Source of the DNA: Candidatus Saccharimonadota bacterium | GTDB lineage: Bacteria; Patescibacteriota; Saccharimonadia; Saccharimonadales; Saccharimonadaceae | DNA length: 10,529 nucleotides | Reading direction: 5' to 3' | Assembly: GCA_028289095.1 (NCBI GenBank) | Contig: JAQGGY010000047.1 | Span: 1-10,529 of the forward strand | Shown here: positions 1 through 6,462 of the stretch, in pieces | Numbering within the stretch: the first letter of the stretch is position 1 | How the letters are laid out: each line of letters begins with the position of its first letter | Translations under genes and position numbers: made by a program | The notes under the pieces: model-generated | The model's database searches: none | Told to the model about the DNA's origin: nothing | The model's input: the letters and a program-made list of their open reading frames with translations, nothing else

Positions 1-168
1 TGTATACTAAAGGTACTTCCGCACGACACTCACTGGCCATAAAAAGGCAAAGCGTCCCTCGTGAATGGATCATTCAATTGTCTTCGGATATTAGCTAGAA
101 ACGGGCATAATAAACGGGCAATACAGCGTTACTATCGTTTCTCAAACTATAATTTGAGGATTTTTGCT
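1..168. other. Upstream non-coding stretch, no convincing gene
   Basis: I see no supportable gene here. Short open stretches reach the left edge in two forward frames (stops at 40-42 and 96-98), so the tail of an upstream gene may enter, but nothing in the residues identifies it. The stretch contains a direct repeat ACGGGCA at 101-107 and 114-120 (13-nt period) and a -10-like CATAAT at 106-111 without a good -35. A GTG at 61 is in frame with the gene starting at 169, but the added residues look non-coding and there is a better SD at 156-160. Confidence 0.5.
141..158 (+). promoter_or_regulatory. 18-nt palindrome over a TATAAT box and SD
   Basis: CTCAAA (141-146) and TTTGAG (153-158) are exact inverted repeats separated by 6 nt. 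Two further outer pairs are possible (139-160 T-A, 140-159 T-G). The element contains TATAAT at 148-153, and its right arm overlaps the SD GAGGA (156-160) of the gene at 169. It could be a repressor operator on a promoter lying very close to the start codon, or an RNA hairpin masking the ribosome site. I see no good -35, and it does not match LexA boxes I know. The function is inferred. Confidence 0.35.
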
Positions 169-435
169 ATGAATGATGAAACTTTATTGAACGAACGTAT
201 CGAAGTGATTACTGTTTTTGGCGAGGGGCTGAATCCGTGTCGCCCGGTCCGATTCCGACGTGCTAGTGGCCGGGAAATTGAGGTTAAGGAAATCGGTTTG
301 CGTCACCCAAGTGTTCAGGGCAAGCGGATGATTCACGTATTTGATGTGACCGATGGCGGAGCGGATTATCGGCTTGAATTTGATAGTGAGCGCCTGACGT
401 GGCATTTAACCCGAGAGGCGGATCATTATGAATAG
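169..435 (+). CDS. Small conserved-looking protein upstream of Y-family polymerase
   Basis: An 88-aa protein starting at ATG 169 with SD GAGGA at 156-160 and an 8-nt spacer. I do not recognise it with certainty. It looks beta-rich and has no membrane segment. Its features include a basic PVRFRR stretch near residues 24-29, a KEIGLRHP segment near 38-45, a VFDVTDGG turn, and an ending with YRLEFD, a Trp and an acidic tail. This pattern (basic patch, turn, Y-x-L-x-x-D, then W-x-L) loosely recalls small DUF6504-type proteins encoded beside Y-family polymerase genes in other bacteria, which is a memory-based comparison only. The Y-family polymerase follows 145 nt downstream on the same strand, across a large stem-loop. 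A role as polymerase accessory is inference from position. Confidence 0.7.
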   Translation: MNDETLLNERIEVITVFGEGLNPCRPVRFRRASGREIEVKEIGLRHPSVQGKRMIHVFDVTDGGADYRLEFDSERLTWHLTREADHYE

Positions 436-454
436 TATAGGTGTGATAGGCGTC

Positions 455-548
455 ATGTCATTATCATCAAGCGGCTTCACGGCGGGTTCGATATCGGGCT
501 CCGGCGCCGAGTCGAACTCGTGCTGTAGGTACTTGATGATAACAACAT
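455..548 (+). other. Long imperfect stem-loop (about 35 pairs) between two genes
   Basis: The arms, from outside in: 455-458 with 545-548 (4 pairs); a symmetric CA/CA internal loop; 461-471 with 532-542 (11 perfect pairs, TTATCATCAAG/CTTGATGATAA); 472-475 with 522-525 (4 pairs, one G-T); 482-491 with 512-521 (10 pairs, two G-T); and 494-499 with 504-510 (6 pairs, bulged G506), closed by a TCCG tetraloop at 500-503. The core is clearly more GC-rich than the flanking genes. No T-tract follows, so it is not a typical intrinsic terminator. It starts 19 nt after a stop codon and ends just before the polymerase start region. It could be a regulatory RNA hairpin, a processing site, or a palindromic intergenic repeat. 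Confidence 0.75.
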
Positions 549-579
549 ACCCCCTTTGCGGATGGATAATCGGATGGTA

Positions 580-1812
580 ATGAACGAAACATATAACACC
601 GAACGCCCGCTGGTCATGCATATTGATTTGAATTCGTGTTTTGCTACGGTCGAGCAGCAAGCGCGGCCATTGTTGCGTGAGCGTCCGATCGCTATTGTTA
701 ATCGACGCACGGAAAACACGGCAATTATTACTGCCAGTTATGAGGCGAAAAAATACGGTGTCAAAGTAGGGATGCGCTTTAAAGAAGCGAAGTTACTGGT
801 ACCCGATATTATTGCGATAGAAACCGATCCGGCTAAATATCGCTTTGTCTATCACAAGATGATGGATATGATGAAAGATTACTCGCCACATGTAGTAATG
901 AAAAGCATTGATGAAGGTGTGATTGATTTCAAGCACGCCACCCACACGATGCAAGTACGTGATTTGCATGACATCGGTATGGAAATTAAACAGCGTATGA
1001 AGGATGAAATCGGCTGCGCGATGCGTTGTAATGTGGGGATTGGAACGAACCGGTTCTTGGCCAAAACTGCAGCAGGATTGCATAAACCGGACGGGCTAGA
1101 CAAGATTACTCACGAAAATCTGCGTGCGACATTCGCGGGGATGAAGCTGACTGATCTGACGGGAATCGCCAAACATAACGAGCATCGCCTGAATGCGGTA
1201 GGCATCGAGACGCCACTGCAGTTTTTAGATGCCAGCGCCGAAACGCTGCACAAGATGGTGTTTAAAAGTATTTGTGGGAATGAGTGGCACCAGCGCCTGC
1301 GCGGCTATGAGGTAGATGATAGGGAGTTCGATCTAAAGACCGTCGGTCGGCAATACGTCCTGGAAAGTCCTCATTTAACCGAAGAAAAAATACTGCAGCG
1401 TCTGCACCACCTGTCTGAATCGGTCGGTGCCAAATTGCGTAGCCAAAACAAAGTCGCTCGCGGCGTATTTGTGTATGCCAAAACCTACGAACGAAAGTAC
1501 TGGCACGCTCGTCGGATGTGTGAGATGCCGTTTTTTAGCAACCAGGCGATTTATGCACTGGCAAGCCAACTGTTTGCTGGTGCGCCTGATGGCATTCGCG
1601 AAATTGGCGTTAGCTGTTATGAACTGGGTAATGATATCGACCCGCAGCTGAGTTTGTTTGGTGATAAAATTGCCAGTGAAAAGCAATTAGTCAAAGCGAT
1701 CGATGAGTTAAATGGGCGATATGGCGACCGGACGATACACGCCGCCGATACTTTGGGAACGGGTATGTACGTTAAACAAAAAATTCCATTTGGTAGTACG
1801 CGTTATTTGTAG
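580..1812 (+). CDS. dinB: Y-family translesion DNA polymerase (Pol IV / DinB-like)
   Basis: A 410-aa low-fidelity polymerase that would bypass lesions. The palm shows HIDLNSCFATVE with catalytic D16 and F21 at the steric-gate position, and the second metal site KSIDEG with D111 and E112. The fingers/palm segment VGIGTNRFLAK followed by KPDGL is family-typical. A helix-hairpin-helix-like thumb (LTGIAKHNEHRLNAVG) and a little-finger domain follow. QLSLF at residues 356-360 is a canonical beta-clamp-binding motif. I chose ATG 580 because the catalytic block then begins at a normal distance; ATG 574, ATG 562 and TTG 556 are in-frame alternatives and no start has a strong SD. The gene sits behind the 455-548 stem-loop, which may influence its translation. 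Assignment to Pol IV rather than a UmuC- or UvrX-like branch is less certain than Y-family membership. Confidence 0.93.
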   Translation: MNETYNTERPLVMHIDLNSCFATVEQQARPLLRERPIAIVNRRTENTAIITASYEAKKYGVKVGMRFKEAKLLVPDIIAIETDPAKYRFVYHKMMDMMKDYSPHVVMKSIDEGVIDFKHATHTMQVRDLHDIGMEIKQRMKDEIGCAMRCNVGIGTNRFLAKTAAGLHKPDGLDKITHENLRATFAGMKLTDLTGIAKHNEHRLNAVGIETPLQFLDASAETLHKMVFKSICGNEWHQRLRGYEVDDREFDLKTVGRQYVLESPHLTEEKILQRLHHLSESVGAKLRSQNKVARGVFVYAKTYERKYWHARRMCEMPFFSNQAIYALASQLFAGAPDGIREIGVSCYELGNDIDPQLSLFGDKIASEKQLVKAIDELNGRYGDRTIHAADTLGTGMYVKQKIPFGSTRYL

Positions 1813-1834
1813 TGGCTGCGTAAGCTGATTGGTT

Positions 1835-1840
1835 TATACT
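1835..1840 (+). promoter_or_regulatory. -10 box for the mini membrane gene
   Basis: TATACT lies 6 nt before ATG 1847, which would place the transcript start at about the A of the start codon. No convincing -35 is visible (TTGTAG at 1807-1812 is 22 nt away). No SD precedes the ATG. This fits leaderless expression, as at several other genes in the window. Confidence 0.45.
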
Positions 1841-1846
1841 GAACGT

Positions 1847-2020
1847 ATGAGTAAAAAGACGATCTTATTTTTTTCAATGATTTTTGGTATCGCGGGTGCG
1901 TACGTGCCATTTCTGTTTGGAGATACTGACATGTTAAGCGGCTGGAGCATTCTGGGCGGATTCATCGGAGGTATTTTTGGTATTTGGCTGGGTGTCGTAG
2001 TTTTAAAACGATGGGGCTAG
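1847..2020 (+). CDS. Two-helix mini membrane protein
   Basis: A 57-aa protein I do not recognise by family. A short basic start (MSKK) precedes hydrophobic helix 1 (about residues 5-24). A short polar loop with Asp residues near 26-28 follows, then a glycine-rich helix 2 (about 33-53) and a basic end (KRWG). Helix 2 has GG-x-x-GG and GxxxG spacing, typical of tight helix packing, and the positive ends predict an N-in/C-in hairpin in the cytoplasmic membrane. I chose ATG 1847 over the in-frame TTG 1829 because the -10 at 1835-1840 lies between them. The stop is 5 nt before the tilS start, so the two are probably co-transcribed. The function is unknown. Confidence 0.7.
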   Translation: MSKKTILFFSMIFGIAGAYVPFLFGDTDMLSGWSILGGFIGGIFGIWLGVVVLKRWG

Positions 2021-2025
2021 AATAA

Positions 2026-2868
2026 GTGCGGTACCTCGTTGCAGTAAGTGGCGGGATTGACTCGGTCGTATTACTAGACCGATTAGTTGCTAGTGGCGAG
2101 CATGAACTGATTGTCGCGCATTTTGATCATGGTATCAGGTCTGATTCGGCGGATGATGCCAAATTTGTCGAAGGATTGGCCGCTCAGTACGGTTTGGAGT
2201 ACGTGTCTAAGCGTGAAGAGATGGGGATAAATGCCAGTGAAGACCAGGCGCGCCGGCAGCGATACGGGTTTTTACAGGCAATGGCACAGAAACACCAGGC
2301 AAGCATCGTGACCGCACATCATGCCGATGACGTTATCGAAACGATTGCCATTAATATTACGCGCGGAACAGGATGGCGCGGGGCGGCAGTAATGCAGACG
2401 GCGGGAATTTTGCGGCCTCTCCTTGATATGGCAAAAGCAGACATCCACCAATATGCGTTAAAAAAACGGTTGGAATGGGTAGAAGACAGTACGAATGCCA
2501 GCGACGCATATCTGCGTAACCGCTTGAGACGTCGTGTTGCGATGCAACTGTCTGCTGGTCAAAAACAAGCGGTACTAGATATTTGGCGACGTCAATTAGT
2601 GCTCAAAACGGCGATTGATGAAGAGCTGGCGGCTTTTAGTCAGCAAAATGAGTATTCGCGATATTACATCAGTCATGTCGATGAACAATCTGCAGTCGAG
2701 TTGCTGCGTGCCGCCATTGTCACAAAAACCCAGGTTAGTCCTACGCGCCCACAGCTAGCCAGAGCAATCATCGCTGTAAAGACAGCTCGTCCAAGGGCAA
2801 CGTTCGAAATTGGAGCTGGCGTGCGATTAAAGTTTAATCTGCGTACTTTTATTGTTGAAACCCCTTAG
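2026..2868 (+). CDS. tilS: tRNA(Ile)-lysidine synthetase
   Basis: A 280-aa cytoplasmic enzyme that uses ATP and lysine to convert C34 of the CAU-anticodon tRNA-Ile to lysidine, so that it reads AUA. The N-terminal PP-loop ATPase motif SGGIDS is at residues 8-13. HFDHGIR follows at about 32, a SEDQARRQRY segment next, then TAHHADDVIET around H98-H99, a RPLL segment, and the TilS signature EDSTN at 153-157 with YLRNRLR after it. The C-terminal part is short: E. coli TilS is over 400 aa, so this is a minimal form. The start is GTG 2026, five bases after the membrane gene, with only a weak G-rich SD (2013-2016). In many bacteria the order is tilS-hpt-ftsH; here ftsH follows directly with no hpt. 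Confidence 0.95.
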   Translation: MRYLVAVSGGIDSVVLLDRLVASGEHELIVAHFDHGIRSDSADDAKFVEGLAAQYGLEYVSKREEMGINASEDQARRQRYGFLQAMAQKHQASIVTAHHADDVIETIAINITRGTGWRGAAVMQTAGILRPLLDMAKADIHQYALKKRLEWVEDSTNASDAYLRNRLRRRVAMQLSAGQKQAVLDIWRRQLVLKTAIDEELAAFSQQNEYSRYYISHVDEQSAVELLRAAIVTKTQVSPTRPQLARAIIAVKTARPRATFEIGAGVRLKFNLRTFIVETP

Positions 2869-2880
2869 CGGTGCTATTAT
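2852..2880 (+). promoter_or_regulatory. Promoter for ftsH-murJ
   Basis: The -35 TTGTTG (2852-2857), a 17-nt spacer and the extended -10 TG-C-TATTAT (2872-2880) form a good sigma-70-type promoter overlapping the end of tilS. The predicted start near 2887 gives a leader of about 50 nt, with AAAGGA at 2918-2923 as SD. The -10 is embedded in a perfect short palindrome, CTATTA-T-TAATAG (2874-2886). Confidence 0.6.
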
Positions 2881-2936
2881 TAATAGAGTGATATTTTCTT
2901 ATGTGAATCTGTATTTGAAAGGATAATTTATAGTTT

Positions 2937-4808
2937 ATGGCTAATCAACAACAACCCCCAAAGAAGAAATGGAATAACATACTGAGGCTGAGTCTTTTCT
3001 GGGCGATTTTGGTATTTTCAGTACTGGCGATCATCGCTGTTACGACTCCATCTGATGACCTAAAAAGCGTTTCGATTACCGATGTAATCAAACGGGCGAA
3101 CGCGGGTGATATTAAAAAAATCGAAGTCCAAGAAAACGATCTAAAGATCACGCCAAAGGACGCTGATAATCCGACTGAAAAATCTCGTAAAGAAGCAGGC
3201 AGCAGCCTGACTGAGCAAGGATTGCAACAGGGAAAGACGGAAGTTGAAGTCATTCCACCATCAGAAACGGGTAATACGATTTGGAACTTGGCGATTATTA
3301 TCATTCCAGTCCTCATTATCGTTGCTTTCTTTATGTTTATGATGCGCCAAGCACAAGGCCAGAACAATCAGGCGATGGGCTTTGGTAAGTCAAAAGCAAA
3401 ACTATACGGTATTGACAAAGAAAAAGTAGTATTTGATGATATCGCAGGTAATGATTCGGCAAAACAAGACCTAGAAGAAGTTGTGGATTTTCTGAAGCAT
3501 CCGAAAAAGTACGAATCACTCGGCGCAAAGATTCCAAAGGGCGTACTGCTAGTTGGTAACCCTGGTACCGGTAAGACGATGCTTGCTCGTGCTGTTGCGG
3601 GTGAAGCAAACGTACCATTCTTTAGTATTTCTGGTTCAGAATTCGTTGAAATGTTTGTTGGTGTCGGTGCTAGCCGTGTTCGTGATTTATTTGCAAAAGC
3701 AAAAAAGAATGCACCTGCGATTATCTTTATTGATGAAATTGATGCCGTCGGCCGCAAGCGTGGTAGCGGTATGGGTGGTGGACACGACGAACGTGAACAG
3801 ACATTGAACCAGATTTTGGTTGAAATGGACGGATTCGAAACAGGTACGAACGTCATTGTGCTTGCAGCAACGAACCGTTCTGACGTACTGGATCCAGCTT
3901 TACTTCGTCCAGGCCGTTTTGATCGCCGTACGAACATTATGTTACCAGAGCGCCGTGACCGTGAATCGATTTTGAAGGTACACTTCAAAAACAAACCTGT
4001 TGACGAAACGGTTCGCCTTGAAGATTTGGCTGCAAAAACTGCTGGATCAAGTGGTGCGGATTTGGCAAACATTGCTAACGAAGCAGCTATTGTTGCTGCT
4101 CGCCGTAACGCAAAAAAGATTAGCAACGCTGATTTAACAGAAGCCTTCGAAAAGGTAGCTATCGGTCCAGAACGCAAAACAAAGGTGATGAGCGAAGAAG
4201 AGCGCAAAATGACTGCGTATCATGAAGCGGGCCACGCAATTGTTGGACATATACTGCCAGACAGCGACCCAGTGCACAAGGTAACAATTATTCCTCGTGG
4301 CGGTACTGGTGGTGTGACATGGTTCTTGCCACCCGAAGACAAAAGCTACACCAACGTCTACGAATTCAAAGATATCCTTGCCCGTGCAATGGGTGGCCGT
4401 GTTGCAGAAAAGATTTTGTACGGCCCAGATGGCATTACGACAGGTGCTGGTTCCGACCTTCGTAAAGCCACCGAAATTGCCCGTGACATGATCATCGAGC
4501 AAGGCATGGGCAGTAAACTACGCGACCAAGTATTTCATGATGACAACGGCGGCATGGTGTTTGATAAAATGACCCATGAACGTCCATATAGTGATGATAC
4601 TGCCAAAGAGATCGACCTAGAAGTCGAAGCCTTAATCAAAGAAGCGTCAAAGCGCGCAGAGATTGTTATTAACAAAAACCGCAAACACCTTGATGCACTC
4701 GCGAGCGCATTACTCGAAGAAGAAACCCTCGAAGAAGCAGCGGTGAATAAGATTCTAAAGAACGCAACACTCCCTAAAGAAGTAATGCTCCACGAGACAA
4801 CCGTCTAG
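2937..4808 (+). CDS. ftsH: ATP-dependent zinc metalloprotease FtsH
   Basis: A 623-aa membrane-anchored AAA+ protease that degrades damaged membrane proteins and selected regulators as a hexamer facing the cytoplasm. Transmembrane helix 1 is at about residues 15-35, followed by an extracytoplasmic segment, then helix 2 at about 116-136. The AAA domain has Walker A GNPGTGKT (207-214), Walker B IIFIDEID with D266/E267, and a second region of homology ending in RPGRFDRR. The protease domain has HEAGH (H429, E430, H433), and D507 in GAGSDLRKATE is the third zinc ligand. Length and order are normal. ATG 2937 is preceded by an in-frame TAG at 2931; the SD AAAGGA is rather far (13 nt). In the usual PRG-x-A-x-G segment this protein reads PRGGTGG. 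murJ follows after 6 nt. Confidence 0.98.
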   Translation: MANQQQPPKKKWNNILRLSLFWAILVFSVLAIIAVTTPSDDLKSVSITDVIKRANAGDIKKIEVQENDLKITPKDADNPTEKSRKEAGSSLTEQGLQQGKTEVEVIPPSETGNTIWNLAIIIIPVLIIVAFFMFMMRQAQGQNNQAMGFGKSKAKLYGIDKEKVVFDDIAGNDSAKQDLEEVVDFLKHPKKYESLGAKIPKGVLLVGNPGTGKTMLARAVAGEANVPFFSISGSEFVEMFVGVGASRVRDLFAKAKKNAPAIIFIDEIDAVGRKRGSGMGGGHDEREQTLNQILVEMDGFETGTNVIVLAATNRSDVLDPALLRPGRFDRRTNIMLPERRDRESILKVHFKNKPVDETVRLEDLAAKTAGSSGADLANIANEAAIVAARRNAKKISNADLTEAFEKVAIGPERKTKVMSEEERKMTAYHEAGHAIVGHILPDSDPVHKVTIIPRGGTGGVTWFLPPEDKSYTNVYEFKDILARAMGGRVAEKILYGPDGITTGAGSDLRKATEIARDMIIEQGMGSKLRDQVFHDDNGGMVFDKMTHERPYSDDTAKEIDLEVEALIKEASKRAEIVINKNRKHLDALASALLEEETLEEAAVNKILKNATLPKEVMLHETTV

Positions 4809-4814
4809 GAACCT

Positions 4815-6437
4815 ATGGGGCGAGTACGAGCCGCCGTCGCAAAGGCGAATCAAAAAGTACCGATCCAGCTTGCCGCTTTATTGCTCGCTGGATCTACTTT
4901 GCTATCTGCCTTATTAGGTATTTTGCGCGAACGTTTTTTGAACCGTGCCTATTACGATACATATCCAACTGGGATTGACGCCTATACGGTCGCATTTACG
5001 CTGCCGGATTTCATGTTTATTATATTGGTGTCAGGTGCGCTGAGTGTCACGTTTATTCCTGTATTTAACCAGCGTTTGGCAAAGGGTAATAAACGATCCG
5101 CGTGGGAATTATCAACCAGTCTGATTAATTTTATGGCGCTAATTACGCTAACGGCAAGTATTTTAATCATTATTTTTGCTGAGCCGATTGTGCAATATAT
5201 TGTCGCACCAGGCCTTGACGAGGCAAGCCGGGCGCTCGCGGTAAGTATGATGCGGGTTATTGCTGTCAACCCATTTTTGTTTGCGATTGCGACTGTCATT
5301 GCCAGCATGCAGCAGGCGATCGGCCGATTTACTTTTTTTGCGCTTGCTCCAACGATTTATAATGTCGGTATTATTATTGGTACACTGTTCTTTACACAGG
5401 GCATCTCTATCGGTAGCTGGCAAATATTTGAAGGGGGTATTATGGGCGTTGCACTCGGCGTAGTATTAGGCTCAATCATGCAATTACTCGTTAGCACGAT
5501 TGGACTCTTCGGATTAGGATTTGATTATCGGTTCAAGATTTACTGGAAAAACAAAGGCTTTCGAAAAGTATTATCATTATTACCTGCGCGTTCACTGGAC
5601 CAGGGTATGGATTATGTGGTTAGTATCGCTGAAACAAACTTGGCGTCACGCATGGCGTCGGGAACGATTCGTGCCTATAACCAGGCACTTACATTACACT
5701 TGATGCCTATTAATCTGATTGGTGTCGCGATTAGTACGGCGGCTTTCCCAAGTTTGACCGAACGTCTAGGAGAAGGCCGCGTCGACTTGTTTACAAAGGA
5801 ATTGCGCGGAACGATTCGTGTTATCACCTGGATTATTTTACCTATCGCCGCAATCGCGTTTTTTGCTCGTGGGTATGTCGTTAACTTTATTAAAGAAGGT
5901 GGCGATCCATTAATGGCTAATTTGCTAGGTGCGCTTGTTGTGGCTATCCTTTTCCGCTCAATCTACCATATTGCGGCACGCAGTTTCTATGCGCAGCAAG
6001 ACACAAAAACGCCGTTGTACGTTTCTATTTTTGCTATCGCCCTGAATATCGTGTTGGCTATTTGGTTTACGACCGTGCTTGACTGGGGTCCATATGGCCT
6101 TGCATGGGCACAATCGATTGTGGCGATGGTCGAGGTAATTATTTTGTTCGTAATCATGTCACGGCAGTTACCTGACTTGTTTAATATTCAATTTACTCAT
6201 GCAATCGGTCGCATGTTCGCTGCGACAGGCTTAATGGCGGTCATTAGCTACATCTTAGTGCAGATTTTTCAATTGCAGGAAGTTGATCAAAAGTTCTTAG
6301 AGACATTTCCAAAATTCGTTGTCATTACCATAGTTAGTTTAAGCGCCTACGTTTGGTTCAGTCGCTTATTGCAATTAACAGAAGCGAATCCAGTTATTAA
6401 ACGCGTTAAGGCGATGCTCTTTGGTCGAGCACGTTAA
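4815..6437 (+). CDS. murJ: Lipid II flippase MurJ (MviN family)
   Basis: A 540-aa polytopic inner-membrane protein of the MOP exporter superfamily, expected to flip lipid-linked peptidoglycan precursor outward. About 14 hydrophobic segments are visible. The N-terminal SALLGILRERFL and DAYTVAFTLPD...GALSVTFIPVF blocks and the later RSFYAQQDTKTPLYVS block are MurJ hallmarks. R38 and D55 align with E. coli R24 and D39. E. coli R18, R52 and R270 appear replaced (A32, F68 and a Thr), which is unusual. The start ATG 4815 is 6 nt after ftsH; AGGA at 4807-4810 is the only SD and is close. It is probably co-transcribed with ftsH. The last codons carry the lepA promoter. Confidence 0.92.
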   Translation: MGRVRAAVAKANQKVPIQLAALLLAGSTLLSALLGILRERFLNRAYYDTYPTGIDAYTVAFTLPDFMFIILVSGALSVTFIPVFNQRLAKGNKRSAWELSTSLINFMALITLTASILIIIFAEPIVQYIVAPGLDEASRALAVSMMRVIAVNPFLFAIATVIASMQQAIGRFTFFALAPTIYNVGIIIGTLFFTQGISIGSWQIFEGGIMGVALGVVLGSIMQLLVSTIGLFGLGFDYRFKIYWKNKGFRKVLSLLPARSLDQGMDYVVSIAETNLASRMASGTIRAYNQALTLHLMPINLIGVAISTAAFPSLTERLGEGRVDLFTKELRGTIRVITWIILPIAAIAFFARGYVVNFIKEGGDPLMANLLGALVVAILFRSIYHIAARSFYAQQDTKTPLYVSIFAIALNIVLAIWFTTVLDWGPYGLAWAQSIVAMVEVIILFVIMSRQLPDLFNIQFTHAIGRMFAATGLMAVISYILVQIFQLQEVDQKFLETFPKFVVITIVSLSAYVWFSRLLQLTEANPVIKRVKAMLFGRAR

Positions 6438-6449
6438 AAATGGTATAAT
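6421..6449 (+). promoter_or_regulatory. lepA promoter inside the murJ 3' end
   Basis: The -35-like TTGGTC (6421-6426), a 17-nt spacer, and a perfect extended -10, TG-G-TATAAT (6441-6449). The predicted start near 6456 leaves only about 7 nt before ATG 6463, with no SD, so lepA would be nearly leaderless. Confidence 0.65.
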
Positions 6450-6462
6450 ATACCTCTATAGT

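Noticed and set aside
1..98. Short open frames entering from the left edge and a 13-codon minus-strand ATG frame at 1-40
   Set aside because: Too short to identify, no SD at a normal distance for the minus frame, and no recognisable residues.
485..510. tRNA T-arm-like GGTTCGATATC
   Set aside because: No acceptor, D-arm or anticodon arm can be built around it; the bases pair within the large stem-loop instead.
428..580. 50-codon + strand ORF overlapping both flanking genes (ATG within the upstream stop region, TAATG at ATG 580), with GAGAGG 9 nt before it
   Set aside because: Its sequence is explained by the large palindrome at 455-548, and the peptide is Gly/Ser-rich low complexity. The overlaps are suggestive of coupling but I consider them more likely coincidental; conservation of the frame would change this.
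406..660. 84-codon minus-strand ORF whose middle reads like an acidic/proline protein tail
   Set aside because: It overlaps the well-supported starts and ends of two + strand genes, has no SD or promoter I can see, and runs through the palindrome, which gives both strands biased codons.
3368..4207. 279-codon minus-strand ORF inside ftsH
   Set aside because: Long antisense frame produced by the codon pattern of ftsH; Ser/Ala/Arg-rich composition and no independent start signals.
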